The notes beneath the pieces were generated by a model, which saw only the letters and a program-made list of their open reading frames with translations, did no database searches and had not been told where the DNA came from. From Roseiarcus sp963732155 (GTDB lineage Bacteria; Pseudomonadota; Alphaproteobacteria; Rhizobiales; Beijerinckiaceae), in assembly GCA_963732155.1 (NCBI GenBank), contig CAVSYB010000015.1, positions 62,001 through 126,000 on the forward strand: DNA of 64,000 nt, read 5' to 3'. How positions within the stretch are numbered: the first letter of the stretch is position 1; every line of letters starts with the position of its first letter. The position numbers and the translations under genes are program-made. Below are positions 1 to 8,942 of this stretch, piece by piece.

Positions 1-1
1 A

Positions 2-781
2 GGCATCGATCTGAGCATCGGCGCGACCGCCACGCTGGCCAACCTGGTGTCCGCGCAATTGCTGCTCTCCCAAAGCGCCGCGGTCGCGGCGCCGGCCGCA
101 TTGGCGCTCGGCGCCCTGGTCGGGGCGGTGAACGCCGCGCTCGTGCGATGGCGCTTTCCGCCCTTTCTCGCCACCTACGCCGTCTCGCTGGTGCTGGGCG
201 GGCTCAGCCTCGCGTGGTTTCCGCAGAGCGTCGGACCGGTGCCGCAATATTTCTGGGCGCTTTCCAACGCGCAGATCGGTCCGGCGCCGATCGCCACCCT
301 GCTGATGCTCGCCATCTACGGCGCCGCCTGGTTCGTGCTGTGGCGAACCGCGCTCGGGCGACATCTCTTCGCCTTCGGTCGGGACGCCGAATCGGCTCGC
401 CTGAGCGGCATCCGCCCGACGCGCGTTCTGATGACGGCCTATGTGACGTCGGGCCTCGCGGCGGCGATGGTCGGGGTTTTTCTGAGCGCGCGCATCGGCG
501 GCGGGCTTCCGCATTCGGCTTCGGGACTGGAGTTGGACACCATCGCGGCCGTGATGCTGGGCGGCGCGAGCCTGTTCGGCGGCCGCGTGACGATCGGCGG
601 CACCCTCGCCGGCGTCGCGGTGCTGACGGTGATCGCCAACGGCTTCAACCTGATGCGCATCGACCCTTTCTACACCGGCATTCTGCGCGGCTTGGTGATG
701 CTGGTGGTGGTGGGCATATGGGCGCTCGCCCAGCAGCGCTCCGCGAACCAACGGCGACGCGTCGCGCAGGCCGCCGCCTGA
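2..781 (+). CDS. Sugar ABC transporter permease, RbsC type (5' end outside window)
   Basis: Inner-membrane permease of a ribose/xylose-type (CUT2) sugar importer. The reading frame is open from base 2 and enters with GIDLSIGA, the conserved loop of the BPD_transp_2 family, so about a third of the protein (N-terminal membrane segments) lies upstream of the window. What follows is a run of hydrophobic segments ending in a basic tail (QQRSANQRRR). The C-terminal half keeps the family motif with LGGASLFGGR followed by a Gly-rich helix. It heads a plus-strand module with a Gfo/Idh/MocA oxidoreductase, a second permease and a TIM-barrel isomerase. The ATPase and binding protein are presumably upstream, outside the window. 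Family assignment is firm; the substrate is unknown. Confidence 0.93.
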   Translation, partial: GIDLSIGATATLANLVSAQLLLSQSAAVAAPAALALGALVGAVNAALVRWRFPPFLATYAVSLVLGGLSLAWFPQSVGPVPQYFWALSNAQIGPAPIATLLMLAIYGAAWFVLWRTALGRHLFAFGRDAESARLSGIRPTRVLMTAYVTSGLAAAMVGVFLSARIGGGLPHSASGLELDTIAAVMLGGASLFGGRVTIGGTLAGVAVLTVIANGFNLMRIDPFYTGILRGLVMLVVVGIWALAQQRSANQRRRVAQAAA

Positions 782-826
782 CCGTTCGCAGGATCACGGA
801 TTTCGACGAAAAGAGGAGGCGACGCG

Positions 827-1789
827 GTGGATAAGATCGGATGGGCAATCGTCGGAACATCGGGATTCGCCGACTCGGAGGCGGCGCGCGCCATCAAGGA
901 ATCCGGCGCCGCGCGGCTCATCGGCGCGGTCGGCTCGACGCCGGACAAATCCCGGCAATTCCAGGCGCGCCACGGCGCGTCGCGGTCCTATTCCAGCCTC
1001 GATGAGCTTGCCCGCGACCCCGAGGTTTCCGTGGTCTGGGTCGCCGGGCCGAACAATCTGCACAGCTCGACGAGCATCGAGCTCGCCCGGGCCGGCAAGC
1101 ACATCCTCGTCGAGAAGCCGATGGCGATCGCCGTCGAGGACGCCAAGGCGATGGTGGCCGCCGCCAGCCGGCACAATGTCGCGCTGCGAATCGGCTATCA
1201 TCATCGCTTCCGCAGCGCCCATGCTCGCCTTCGCGAGATCGTCGCGAGCGGACAGCTCGGCAAGATCGGATTCTTCCGCATCCACATGTTCGCGCGCTAT
1301 CCCGGTCCGCCGGCGGCCTGGCGGCAGGCCGCCAACACCAGCGGCGGCTGGGCGATCAACGACGTCGGAACGCACCTGATCGATCTGATGCTGTGGATCA
1401 CCGGTCTTCCGGCCGAAGTGGCCGGGGCGAAGCTGGCCACGCAGCGGTTCGACGTCGAGACGGACGACTGCGTCGCGCTGTTGTTTTCGCTCGGCAAACA
1501 GGGGATCGGGCTCGTCGAGACCTCGACCGCCTTGGCGAGCCCGTCGAGCCGCATCGAAATCCACGGCGACGCCGGATGGGCGCGCGCCGAGGGCACGCTC
1601 GGCGGGTCGGGCAATCTGGAGACTTCCGCCAAGGGCAAGATCGCGCTGCCGGAGCACGATCCGTTCGCGGCCGAGGTGAGGGCGATGAACGAAGCGATCG
1701 AGAACAAGAAGACGATCAGCGCGGAAGGACCGATCGGCGTCGAAAACGTCAGGTTGATCCAGCGGGCGCGTGAGATGAGCCCTCTGTAA
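827..1789 (+). CDS. Gfo/Idh/MocA family oxidoreductase
   Basis: NAD(P)-dependent dehydrogenase of the glucose-fructose oxidoreductase/inositol dehydrogenase family, 320 aa, cytoplasmic. The N-terminal Rossmann fold has a GTSGF dinucleotide loop at residues 10-14, then the family's EKP motif at 96-98 (catalytic Lys) and a GGWAINDVGTH segment supplying Asp179 and His183. Start is GTG at 827, preceded by a strong GAGGAGG Shine-Dalgarno at 813-819. It sits between two RbsC-type permease genes, so it probably oxidises the imported sugar, cyclitol or derivative. Exact substrate cannot be read from sequence. Note the first glycine motif is GTSGFA rather than the usual GxGxxG, a common variation in this family. 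Confidence 0.9.
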   Translation: MDKIGWAIVGTSGFADSEAARAIKESGAARLIGAVGSTPDKSRQFQARHGASRSYSSLDELARDPEVSVVWVAGPNNLHSSTSIELARAGKHILVEKPMAIAVEDAKAMVAAASRHNVALRIGYHHRFRSAHARLREIVASGQLGKIGFFRIHMFARYPGPPAAWRQAANTSGGWAINDVGTHLIDLMLWITGLPAEVAGAKLATQRFDVETDDCVALLFSLGKQGIGLVETSTALASPSSRIEIHGDAGWARAEGTLGGSGNLETSAKGKIALPEHDPFAAEVRAMNEAIENKKTISAEGPIGVENVRLIQRAREMSPL

Positions 1790-1997
1790 CCCGGCCCGCC
1801 GTCGGCGAGCGGATCGATGTGACAAGCGGACGGATGGGCGCTATGGCCAGCGAACGCCGGGCGCGGCGACGCAACCGGCGAGGCGTCCGGGCGGCGAGCG
1901 TCGCTTGGCGGGGCGCGCCGCGAACGGTCGCCCGCCGAGGCGGCGGCGCGGCCGGCGATTTCTGCGACAGGCCGCAGGACGGGCGAAGGCGCGACGG

Positions 1998-3056
1998 ATG
2001 AAGGCCGAACATCAACCGCGGACGGAGCGGCGAATTCGTCATGCGTCGCCGCGCTTCAGTTTCGGCGGCCTCGTGCGCAAGGCGGGCGTCTATGTGGTGC
2101 TCGTCGTCCTGATCGCCTTCGGCGCCGTTCAATATCCCACCTTCCTGTCGCTGCAGAATCTCGACAACATCATCACGCAGGCGGCTCCGATCGTATTGGC
2201 GTCGCTCGGAATGACCTTCGTCTTGTTGACCGCGGAAATCGACCTTTCCATAGGCTCGCTCGTTTCGATCGTTTCGGTGATCGTCGCGAACGGCATGGAC
2301 GGGCGCGACGAGCTGGTCGCGCCGTTCCTCGCGCTGGCGCTGCTCGCCGGCGCGGCCAGCGGTCTGTTCAACGGCCTGGTCACGACGGGGCTGAAGATCC
2401 CCTCGTTCATCGTCACGCTCGCCATGCTGCTGATCTTGCAGGGGGTCAATCTGGTCTGGACGGCCGGCGGGCCTTCGAGCACGCTCGCGCCTTCTTATGA
2501 CGGCTTCGCCTCGCGCTCGCTGCTGTCGATCCCGGTCGGCGCTTACGTGATCGTCGCCGCGGCGCTCGCGGTGCAGTTCATATTGCGACGGACCTACGTC
2601 GGGCGGCTGTTCTTTCTGGTGGGAAGCAACGCGCGCGCGGTGCACGCGGCGGGTCTGCCGGTGGCGCGCGTTCGCATCACGGCGTTCGTGCTTTCGGGGT
2701 TGTTCGCCAGTTGCGCCGGCATCTTCCTGACGTCCTACGTGGGGTCCGGACAAAGCTGGCTCGGCTCGGGCATGGAGCTCAACGCGATCGCGGCGAGCGT
2801 GATCGGCGGCACCGATCTGTTCGGCGGGCGCGGCACGGCGGCGGGCGCGGTCGGCGGCGCGCTGCTGCTGACGGTGATCTTCAACCTCTTGATCTTCATG
2901 GGCGTGCCATCGGCCTACGAGCCGGTGGCGACGGGCCTCATCTTGCTCGGCGGCGTCGCGCTCTACCTCGCTTCGGACAATCCGCTCAAATGGCGACAAC
3001 ACTGGACGACGGTGAACGAGGGCCTGGCGCGAATCGTCGGGCGGCGGCGGCCCTGA
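1998..3056 (+). CDS. Sugar ABC transporter permease, RbsC type
   Basis: Second CUT2-type permease of the module, 352 aa from the ATG at 1998. The frame stays open back to 1905 but that extension (MAGRAANGRPPRR) is low-complexity and Arg-rich, so the ATG at 1998 is preferred. The family signature ALGMTFVLLTAEIDLSIGS is intact, with eight to ten hydrophobic segments and the C-terminal GGTDLFGGRGT loop. Two different permeases in one module suggest a heterodimeric membrane channel, or two importers that share an ATPase lying upstream. A 208-bp gap separates it from the oxidoreductase gene. Confidence 0.9.
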   Translation: MKAEHQPRTERRIRHASPRFSFGGLVRKAGVYVVLVVLIAFGAVQYPTFLSLQNLDNIITQAAPIVLASLGMTFVLLTAEIDLSIGSLVSIVSVIVANGMDGRDELVAPFLALALLAGAASGLFNGLVTTGLKIPSFIVTLAMLLILQGVNLVWTAGGPSSTLAPSYDGFASRSLLSIPVGAYVIVAAALAVQFILRRTYVGRLFFLVGSNARAVHAAGLPVARVRITAFVLSGLFASCAGIFLTSYVGSGQSWLGSGMELNAIAASVIGGTDLFGGRGTAAGAVGGALLLTVIFNLLIFMGVPSAYEPVATGLILLGGVALYLASDNPLKWRQHWTTVNEGLARIVGRRRP

Positions 3057-3114
3057 GCCGCCGCCGGGGCGGGAGCGCCGACGACGGGCGCCTGAACGAC
3101 AAAGGGTGAAAAGC

Positions 3115-3951
3115 ATGACGATTCCGTCGGCCGATTGTTTTGCCGTCAACACCTATTCCTACACGACGCGGCTCCCCGCCGCGCAGACCATCGATCATCT
3201 CGCCGACATGGGCTTTTCGGCCTTCGAATTGATGATGTATCCGGGCCATCTGTGGCCGGCGGAGACCGACGCCGCGACGCGGCGCGCGTTGCGCCGCCAG
3301 ATCGCGCAACGCGGCTTGCGGCTCACCACTCTGAACATGCCGAACATCGACATCAACATCGCCGCCGCCGCGAGCGAGATGCGAACCTACAGTCTGGGGA
3401 TCCTCCGCCAGATTTTCGAGTTGGCGAGCGACCTCGAAGCGCCGGCGGTCATCGTCGGCCCGGGCAAGGCCAATCCGCTGTTTCCCGCGCCGAAGAGCGC
3501 GCTGCAACGCCATTTCTTCGCGGCGCTCGACGTCCTCCTCCCGGCCTCCAAGCGCCTCGGCGTGCGCGTCTATGTCGAGAACATGCCGTTCGCTTTTCTC
3601 CCGAAGATCGACGAGCTGCTCGCCGCCGTCGAAAGCTATGGCGAGCCGAGCATCGGCGTCGTCTACGATCTCGCCAACGGCTATTTCGTCGATGAGGACA
3701 TCGTGGCGGGCCTGCGCAAGGCGGCGCCCCGCCTGCGGCTCGTCCATGTTTCCGACACCGGCCGCGCGGCGTATCGCCACGATCCCGTCGGCGAGGGCGC
3801 GACGCCTTTCGCCGGCGCGCCCGCGGCGTTCGAAGAGATCGGCTACAGGGAGCTGCCCGTGCTCGAAATCATTTCGCCCGACGCGGACGCCGGAATCAGG
3901 ACGAGCATCGAGGCGCTCACCGCGATGGGATGGCGCTCGTCGCTCGTCTGA
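3115..3951 (+). CDS. Sugar phosphate isomerase/epimerase (xylose isomerase-like TIM barrel)
   Basis: AP-endonuclease-2/xylose-isomerase-like TIM barrel, 278 aa, typical for sugar-phosphate or keto-sugar epimerases and for inosose dehydratase/isomerase relatives. Divalent-metal ligands expected of the fold are visible in order: Glu in YVENMPF, Asp in VVYDLANG, His in LVHVSD and Glu in VLEIISP. Start ATG 3115 has AAAGGG at 3101-3106; a GTG at 3106 in the same frame lies on that Shine-Dalgarno and is rejected. It is the last gene of the plus-strand module and ends 10 bp from the 3' end of the convergent flavoprotein gene. It probably acts with the Gfo/Idh/MocA enzyme on the imported polyol or sugar. 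Confidence 0.88.
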   Translation: MTIPSADCFAVNTYSYTTRLPAAQTIDHLADMGFSAFELMMYPGHLWPAETDAATRRALRRQIAQRGLRLTTLNMPNIDINIAAAASEMRTYSLGILRQIFELASDLEAPAVIVGPGKANPLFPAPKSALQRHFFAALDVLLPASKRLGVRVYVENMPFAFLPKIDELLAAVESYGEPSIGVVYDLANGYFVDEDIVAGLRKAAPRLRLVHVSDTGRAAYRHDPVGEGATPFAGAPAAFEEIGYRELPVLEIISPDADAGIRTSIEALTAMGWRSSLV

Positions 3952-3961
3952 CCGCGCGCCG

Positions 3962-5656
3962 TCAAGTCTCCCGCGTCGAGGCGCCCGCGATCGCGCGCGC
4001 CGCCAGATAGCCGAAGGTCAGCGCCGGTCCGAGCGTCACGCCGGGACCCGGATAGGCTCCTTCCATCACCGAGCTCATATCGGCGCCGCAGGCGTAGAGG
4101 CCGGCGATCGGCGATCCGTCGGCGCGCAGCGCCTGGCCGACTTCATTGGTCGCCAGGCCGGCGGCCGTCGCCAGGTCCGCCGGATGAAGCGCGACCGCGT
4201 AGTAGGGCCCGTGCTCCAGCGGCGCGACGCAGGGATTGGGCTGGCGGTCGGCGTCGCCCATGTGCCGCTGATAGGCGTCGGAGCCGCGACCGAACTGCCG
4301 GTCGACGCCGGCGCGCGCGCCATCGTTGTAATCGGAAATCGTGGCCTTCAGCGCCGCAGGGGGAACGCCGAGCGCTCCCGCGAGGTCGCGGACCGTCGCG
4401 CCGACGAAGAGGTCTCCGCTCGCGACGTGGCGCGCGATCGCGCGCTGAAAAGCGAATGGCCTGATCCCCCCCAGTCCGTAGCGGCGAAGCGCCGGCCGAT
4501 CGCAGATCAGATAGACCGGCGGCCTCGCGAGGCGCAGCATCGCCTTGGCGAATTCGTGGTAGGAGCAGGCTTCGTTGACGAAGCGGCCGCCGGATCGATC
4601 GACGGCGATGAATCCGGGCTTGCCGCGATCCGTCACCGTGTGCGGAAACAAGGCGGTCTCGCCGTCGCGCCTGTGAAACGCCGAGACCGGCGTCCAGAAC
4701 GCGTTCTGATCGGCGCCTTCGCGAAAGCTCGCCCCCAGCGCCGACGCCATCGCGATCCCGTCGCCGGCGTCGCTCGGGCAGGCCGCCGAGAACTCTCGCG
4801 CAGCCGCGGGAAGAAAGGCGCCGCGGCGAACGGGGTCATGCGAAAAGCCTCCGGTCGCGAGAATCACGCCCTTCACGGCCTGGAAAGCGACGGGTTCTCC
4901 GCGCACCTCGGCGCTGACGCCGGCGACCCGCCCGCCCTCGGTCAGGAGTTCCTTCACATGCGCCTGCAGGCGAACCTCGACCTTCCGCTGGATGATCGAA
5001 TGGAGGAGGCGGCCGGCCAGCGCATTGCCGAGATACAGCGTCGCGCCGCGATCGAAACGCCGGCGTTGCCAAAGATAATGCGCGATCAATCCGCCGACCC
5101 GGACGGTCGATGAAAGCGAAGAGCCCACGCGGCGAAAATGCGGGATATCGGCGCGGTCGACCATCATGCCGCCGAACAGCGTGAATTCGCGCAATGGCGG
5201 GCGAAGCTGGGCAAAGCGCGCGCCGAGGGCGCGGGCGTCGAACGGCGCCGGCTCGAGAACGCGCCCGCCGAGCGAAGCGCCCGGCGCGTCCTGGTAGTAG
5301 TCGGGGTAGGTTTTTACGATCCTCAGGCGGACCGAGGAATGGCGCTCGAGATAACCGACCGCCTCGTCGGCGCGCGTCAGGAAAGCCTCGAGCAAGGGGC
5401 CGCGAAGCTGCGGCGGCAAGACGCAGCGCAGGTAGCGCTCGGCGTTCTCGCGGGTGTCCGGCAGCCCGGCCGCCCTCATTGCGGCGTTGGCGGGAATCCA
5501 CACCATCCCGCCGGAAATCGCCGTCGTGCCGCCGAACAGCGGCGATTTTTCCAGAAGCAGCACACGCAGTTTTTCGGCCGCCGCGACCACGGCGGCGGTC
5601 ATCCCGCCGGCGCCGGCCCCGACGACGATCACGTCGTATGTCTGGCCCGCTTCCAT
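3962..5656 (-). CDS. FAD-dependent oxidoreductase, 3-ketosteroid dehydrogenase/fumarate reductase flavoprotein type
   Basis: FAD_binding_2 family flavoprotein, 564 aa from ATG 5656 (a GTG at 5704 in frame would add 16 residues without homology features). It opens with YDVIVVGAGAGGMTAA, the FAD ADP-binding Rossmann loop, then ...EKSPLFGGTTAISGGM, and ends with LYACGADMSS..PGPGVTLGPALTFGY, the typical C-terminal FAD contact region of KstD and related enzymes. Members oxidise or reduce a carbon-carbon bond next to a carbonyl or carboxyl group. It follows the GntR gene on the minus strand and shares the neighbourhood with a second flavoprotein (6493-8016), suggesting consecutive or alternative dehydrogenation steps. 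A steroid substrate is only one possibility. Confidence 0.88.
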   Translation of the reverse strand: MEAGQTYDVIVVGAGAGGMTAAVVAAAEKLRVLLLEKSPLFGGTTAISGGMVWIPANAAMRAAGLPDTRENAERYLRCVLPPQLRGPLLEAFLTRADEAVGYLERHSSVRLRIVKTYPDYYQDAPGASLGGRVLEPAPFDARALGARFAQLRPPLREFTLFGGMMVDRADIPHFRRVGSSLSSTVRVGGLIAHYLWQRRRFDRGATLYLGNALAGRLLHSIIQRKVEVRLQAHVKELLTEGGRVAGVSAEVRGEPVAFQAVKGVILATGGFSHDPVRRGAFLPAAAREFSAACPSDAGDGIAMASALGASFREGADQNAFWTPVSAFHRRDGETALFPHTVTDRGKPGFIAVDRSGGRFVNEACSYHEFAKAMLRLARPPVYLICDRPALRRYGLGGIRPFAFQRAIARHVASGDLFVGATVRDLAGALGVPPAALKATISDYNDGARAGVDRQFGRGSDAYQRHMGDADRQPNPCVAPLEHGPYYAVALHPADLATAAGLATNEVGQALRADGSPIAGLYACGADMSSVMEGAYPGPGVTLGPALTFGYLAARAIAGASTRET

Positions 5657-5723
5657 TGGCGATCCGCCGCCCGCGCTCAACTTCGCCGTCGCAAGCCGCC
5701 GCACGTCGAGGTCGCCGCGCGGC

Positions 5724-6437
5724 TCAAGCGAAACCCATCTCGGTTTCGAACAGCAATTGCAGCCGCGCCTTGTGCGCGGCGCGGATATGCCGCCGCGCGG
5801 CGGCTTCGGCGGCCTGGCTGTCGTGCGCCGCGATCGCCGCCACGATGGCTTCGTGTTCGTCGAAGGCGGCGGCCGGGCGCGATTTGAGGCTGAGCGTCGA
5901 GCGCCCCAGCAGCATCAGCGAGTCCTGCAGCGCGGCGAGCGTGCGCAGCAGGTAACGGTTGTGAGCGGCGCGGTAGACCGTATTGTGGAAATAGGCGTTG
6001 TTGCGCACCAGTTCGGCCGTCGCGTCGCCGCCCTGGCGGCCGGCGTCGACGATTTCCTTCAACAGCTCCACTTCGGCCGGCGAGGCCTGCGTCGCCGCCA
6101 TCGCCGCGGCGGAGCCCTCGAGCGCCTCGCGCACCTGATAGAGCTCGGTGACCATCTGATGATCGGGAACCGGGATCGTCATGCCGCGGTGCGGCTCGTG
6201 AACGAGGAGGCCGCGCGCCTCCAGTTGCCGCATCGCCTCGCGGATGGGAGTCCGGCTGAGCCCGATTTCCCTGGCGATGCTCGCTTCGGTGAGGCGCGCG
6301 CCGGGCTTCAGGCGCCCCTCGACGATCGCCTCGTGGATGCGGCGGTAGACGAGCTGGGCGCCGCTCGCCCGGCCGTCCTCCAGGCTGTCCGGCGCGGCGA
6401 GAGGATCGGGCGCGAGGGGGCTGACGGCTACGGCCAT
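5724..6437 (-). CDS. GntR family transcriptional regulator (FadR/FCD subfamily)
   Basis: Ligand-responsive DNA-binding repressor, 237 aa. A winged helix at about residues 28-95 carries the GntR recognition pattern (GARLTEASIAREIGLSRTPIREAMRQLEARG) and is followed by an all-helical FCD domain whose acidic and histidine residues (HNTVYRAAHNRY, DEHEAIVAAI, RRHIRAAH) usually hold a metal and a carboxylate ligand. It lies between two flavoprotein genes on the same strand and is most simply their local regulator. The N-terminal 25 residues are Ala/Pro-rich and not part of the fold. A candidate operator, GTAT-N8-ATAC, lies at 8055-8070 upstream of the second flavoprotein gene. Confidence 0.92.
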   Translation of the reverse strand: MAVAVSPLAPDPLAAPDSLEDGRASGAQLVYRRIHEAIVEGRLKPGARLTEASIAREIGLSRTPIREAMRQLEARGLLVHEPHRGMTIPVPDHQMVTELYQVREALEGSAAAMAATQASPAEVELLKEIVDAGRQGGDATAELVRNNAYFHNTVYRAAHNRYLLRTLAALQDSLMLLGRSTLSLKSRPAAAFDEHEAIVAAIAAHDSQAAEAAARRHIRAAHKARLQLLFETEMGFA

Positions 6438-6492
6438 GGCAAGATCGCCTGCGAAAGGACCGCGGTCTGCGAAGGCGAGCGGCGGGCGCTCG

Positions 6493-8016
6493 TCATTCGG
6501 CGGCCGCGCCGATGGCCGTTCGCCCGCGAACAGCCGCCTCGGCGGCGGAGCGCCCGGCCGTTCGACCGAATACGGCCCCCGACATCAGCCCCGTGCCGCC
6601 GGGATAGTTGAAATAGAACAGGCCGCCGACGATTTCGCCGGCGGCGTAGAGGCCGGGGAGCGGCGCGAGGTCCCCGTCGAGCACCTGACAGTTGGTGTCG
6701 ATGCGCAAACCGCCGAAGGTGAAGGTGATGCCGCAGGTGATCTGATAGGCCTCGAACGGCGGCTCGTCGAGCGGGTTCGCCCAGTTGGACTTGTTCACCC
6801 GCAGGCCGCGGGTCGAGCGACCGTCCTTGACGTTCGGGTTGAACGGGACGTCAGCGCGGACCGCCGCGTTGAACGACTTGACCGTCTCCAGAAAGGCGGC
6901 CGCGTTCACGCCTTCGAGCTTGCCGGCCAGCTCCTCCAGCGAATTGGCGCTGACCTTGGTCACCCGCTTATGCCGATATTCGTCGCGCAACAGATGGAGG
7001 GTCTTGCGATCGAACACCTGCCAGGCGAACTGCTCGGGCTGTTCGAGCACCGCTCGCCCGTATTTCGCATAGGTGTAGTTGCGGAAATCGGCGCCTTCGT
7101 CGACGAAGCGCTCGCCGCGGCTGTTGACGATCACGCCGAAGGGATAGCTGTGTTTCTGGAATCCGTCGCCGACCGCCAGATCGCCGAATTCGGGAGCGTT
7201 TCTGTCCCATCCGACGGCGTGACAGCCTGACCAGTTGCCGGCCGGCGAGGCGCCGATGTCCAGCGCCATCCGGATGCCGTCGCCGGTGTTGAAGCGGGTG
7301 CCGCGGACCTTCGCGAGCTCCCAGCCGGGGCCGAGATAGCGCGTGCGCATCTCGGCGTTGGCCTCGAAGCCGCCGCAGGCGAGCACGACGCTGGAGGCGC
7401 GGATCGTCTCGACGCCGTCGGCAACCTTCGCCTCGACCCCTCGCACCCCGTGGCCGTCGAACGCCAGCCGCCGCGCCCAGGCGCGATAGCGAATCTCTAT
7501 GCCGCGGGATTTTGCGATTTCGGTTTCCGCATTGATGAGGCCGGGGCCGCCACCCCAGGCCTCCACGGTCAGTCCGCCCCAGAACTTGAACTTGCCGTCC
7601 AGCTTGAACGCCTGCCGCCCATAGATCGGAGCGAAGCGCACGCCCTGGCCACGCAGCCATTTCATCGTCTCGAAACTGCGCCTCACCAGCATTTCGACGA
7701 GATCGGGGTCCGCGCGGAACTGCGTGACCCGGAACATGTCGTCGAAGAACTGGCCCTCGTCGTACGATCCGAAATCGGTGGCGGCGATCTCGTCCTCGGT
7801 CAGGTCCGGCATCACCGCGCGCAGATCGTCCACGCCGCGATAGGCGAAGCGGATGGCGCCGGCGGTGAATCGGCTGTTGCCGCCGCTTTCCTCCTCGGGG
7901 GCGCGCTCCAGCATGATGACGCGCGCCCCGGCCTCGCGGGCGGCGAGCGCCGCGCAGAAGGCGGCGTTTCCGCCGCCGACGACGGCCACATCGTAGACGG
8001 TTTGCGCTTCGCTCAT
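6493..8016 (-). CDS. FAD-dependent dehydrogenase, tricarballylate dehydrogenase (TcuA)-like
   Basis: FAD_binding_2 protein of 507 aa resembling the tricarballylate dehydrogenase TcuA: N-terminal VVGGGNAAFCAALAAREAGA (residues 12-31) then an ESGGNSRFTAG motif, and a C-terminal YPGGTGLMSGAVFGR FAD-contact segment. TcuA oxidises tricarballylate to cis-aconitate; related enzymes act on other carboxylates, so the substrate is inferred only loosely. Start ATG 8016 has a GAAGGAAGGG Shine-Dalgarno eight bases upstream; the upstream ATG at 8052 would add 12 residues with no good ribosome site. No tcuB gene (the Fe-S partner that reoxidises TcuA) is next to it, which weakens a literal tricarballylate role. 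It is divergent from the cupin gene at 8176. Confidence 0.87.
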   Translation of the reverse strand: MSEAQTVYDVAVVGGGNAAFCAALAAREAGARVIMLERAPEEESGGNSRFTAGAIRFAYRGVDDLRAVMPDLTEDEIAATDFGSYDEGQFFDDMFRVTQFRADPDLVEMLVRRSFETMKWLRGQGVRFAPIYGRQAFKLDGKFKFWGGLTVEAWGGGPGLINAETEIAKSRGIEIRYRAWARRLAFDGHGVRGVEAKVADGVETIRASSVVLACGGFEANAEMRTRYLGPGWELAKVRGTRFNTGDGIRMALDIGASPAGNWSGCHAVGWDRNAPEFGDLAVGDGFQKHSYPFGVIVNSRGERFVDEGADFRNYTYAKYGRAVLEQPEQFAWQVFDRKTLHLLRDEYRHKRVTKVSANSLEELAGKLEGVNAAAFLETVKSFNAAVRADVPFNPNVKDGRSTRGLRVNKSNWANPLDEPPFEAYQITCGITFTFGGLRIDTNCQVLDGDLAPLPGLYAAGEIVGGLFYFNYPGGTGLMSGAVFGRTAGRSAAEAAVRGRTAIGAAAE

Positions 8017-8054
8017 GCGCGCGGCCCTTCCTTCGCGAATCCTTGTATCCAAAC

Positions 8055-8070
8055 GTATTCTATTGCATAC
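8055..8070. promoter_or_regulatory. Candidate operator between the TcuA-like and cupin genes
   Basis: An inverted repeat GTAT-N8-ATAC lies in the divergent promoter region, about 40 bp before the TcuA-like start and about 105 bp before the cupin start. A further TTGTAT occurs just upstream at 8043. FCD-type GntR proteins often bind short AT-rich palindromes like this. Only the arrangement is seen; binding by the local GntR protein is inferred. Confidence 0.3.
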
Positions 8071-8175
8071 CCCGGACCGATGGCCTATTCAATGGGGAAA
8101 TCGCCGTCGCGGACCGGCAGGAGCGGCGGCGGTCGGGCGTGCCCCTCACGCGCTTGCGGGAAAAGGAGGAAAATC

Positions 8176-8592
8176 ATGCCGAGCATGGTGCGACACGTCA
8201 CCGAATGGGAGTGGATCGATCTCGCCAAGCACGAGTCTGGCGCGCTGACGAAGCTGCTCGTCACCAAGGAGAGCTGCGCGTCGAAGAACATCGACTTCTA
8301 CATCTCGAGTTACGAGCCCAAGGCCTATGCGGCGATGCATATGCACGAGCAGTCCGAGGAAGTGTTCTACTTTCTGGAGGGCGAGGGCATCTTCATGATG
8401 GGCAATTCCAAGCACCGGGTGGGGCCCGGCTCGGTGGTCTATGTCGAACCCAAGACATGGCACGGCATTTTCAACACCGGCTTCACCAATCTGGTGTTCG
8501 TGGTCACCGCGACGCCGCCCGAGCCGCTGTGGCACGAAGCCTACAAACCGCTGTTCCCGCCGCCGGAGCCCGGCGATCCCAAGCTCGCGTAA
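8176..8592 (+). CDS. Small cupin-domain protein
   Basis: Single-domain cupin of 138 aa. Motif 1 is MHMHEQSEEVFYFLEGEG (His-x-His-x4-Glu) and motif 2 is GSVVYVEPKTWHGIFN with the third His, so a mononuclear metal site is likely complete. Start ATG 8176 is preceded by AAGGAGGA at 8163-8170. Such proteins may be isomerases, dioxygenases or sugar-binding accessory proteins, and which one applies here cannot be told. It is transcribed away from the TcuA-like gene and followed by a 350-bp non-coding stretch. Confidence 0.85.
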   Translation: MPSMVRHVTEWEWIDLAKHESGALTKLLVTKESCASKNIDFYISSYEPKAYAAMHMHEQSEEVFYFLEGEGIFMMGNSKHRVGPGSVVYVEPKTWHGIFNTGFTNLVFVVTATPPEPLWHEAYKPLFPPPEPGDPKLA

Positions 8593-8922
8593 GGCGCGGC
8601 GCGCAATAGCCCGCTGCAGATCGATGTCGACGAAAGGGAGATTGCGCCTCGCCCACGACTTCGGTCGGCGCGCGAGCCCGCCCAGGCAAACCCGGCGAGG
8701 CGGAGGCTCGGCCAAGCCGCGGTTGCGTCGCATACAACTTATATCGCGTCAGGTTGTGCGGACGTTGATCTGATCCGCAGGATCGCGCCGGCGATTGTGA
8801 CGACGGCGAGGACGCTTCTCGCCGCGATCGCCGCAGGCGGAGGCGCGCAGCCGTCGAACCGTGCTTGTCCCGCCGATAGGCGAGGGGCCGGCTCGACGGC
8901 GATCGCCATGCCGATTTTACGT
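8593..8922. other. Non-coding stretch between convergent genes
   Basis: This segment separates the 3' ends of the cupin gene and the LivK-like gene. No reading frame with protein-like composition, RNA gene or clear terminator with a T-run was found. An AT-richer patch (CATACAACTTATATCG, about 8729) is the only visible compositional feature. Confidence 0.6.
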
Positions 8923-8940
8923 GATCGGGACTCCCCGATC
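8923..8940 (-). terminator. Stem-loop just after the LivK-like gene
   Basis: Perfect 7-bp inverted repeat GATCGGG / CCCGATC with a 4-nt loop, immediately downstream of the stop codon of the minus-strand binding-protein gene. No U-tract follows on the minus strand, so it could be a weak terminator or an mRNA 3'-end stabiliser. Confidence 0.4.
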
Positions 8941-8942
8941 GA

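Noticed and set aside
6493..8016. Naming this gene tcuA.
   Set aside because: The N-terminal pattern matches, but tcuB, tcuC and the cognate LysR regulator are absent, so the substrate is not supported.
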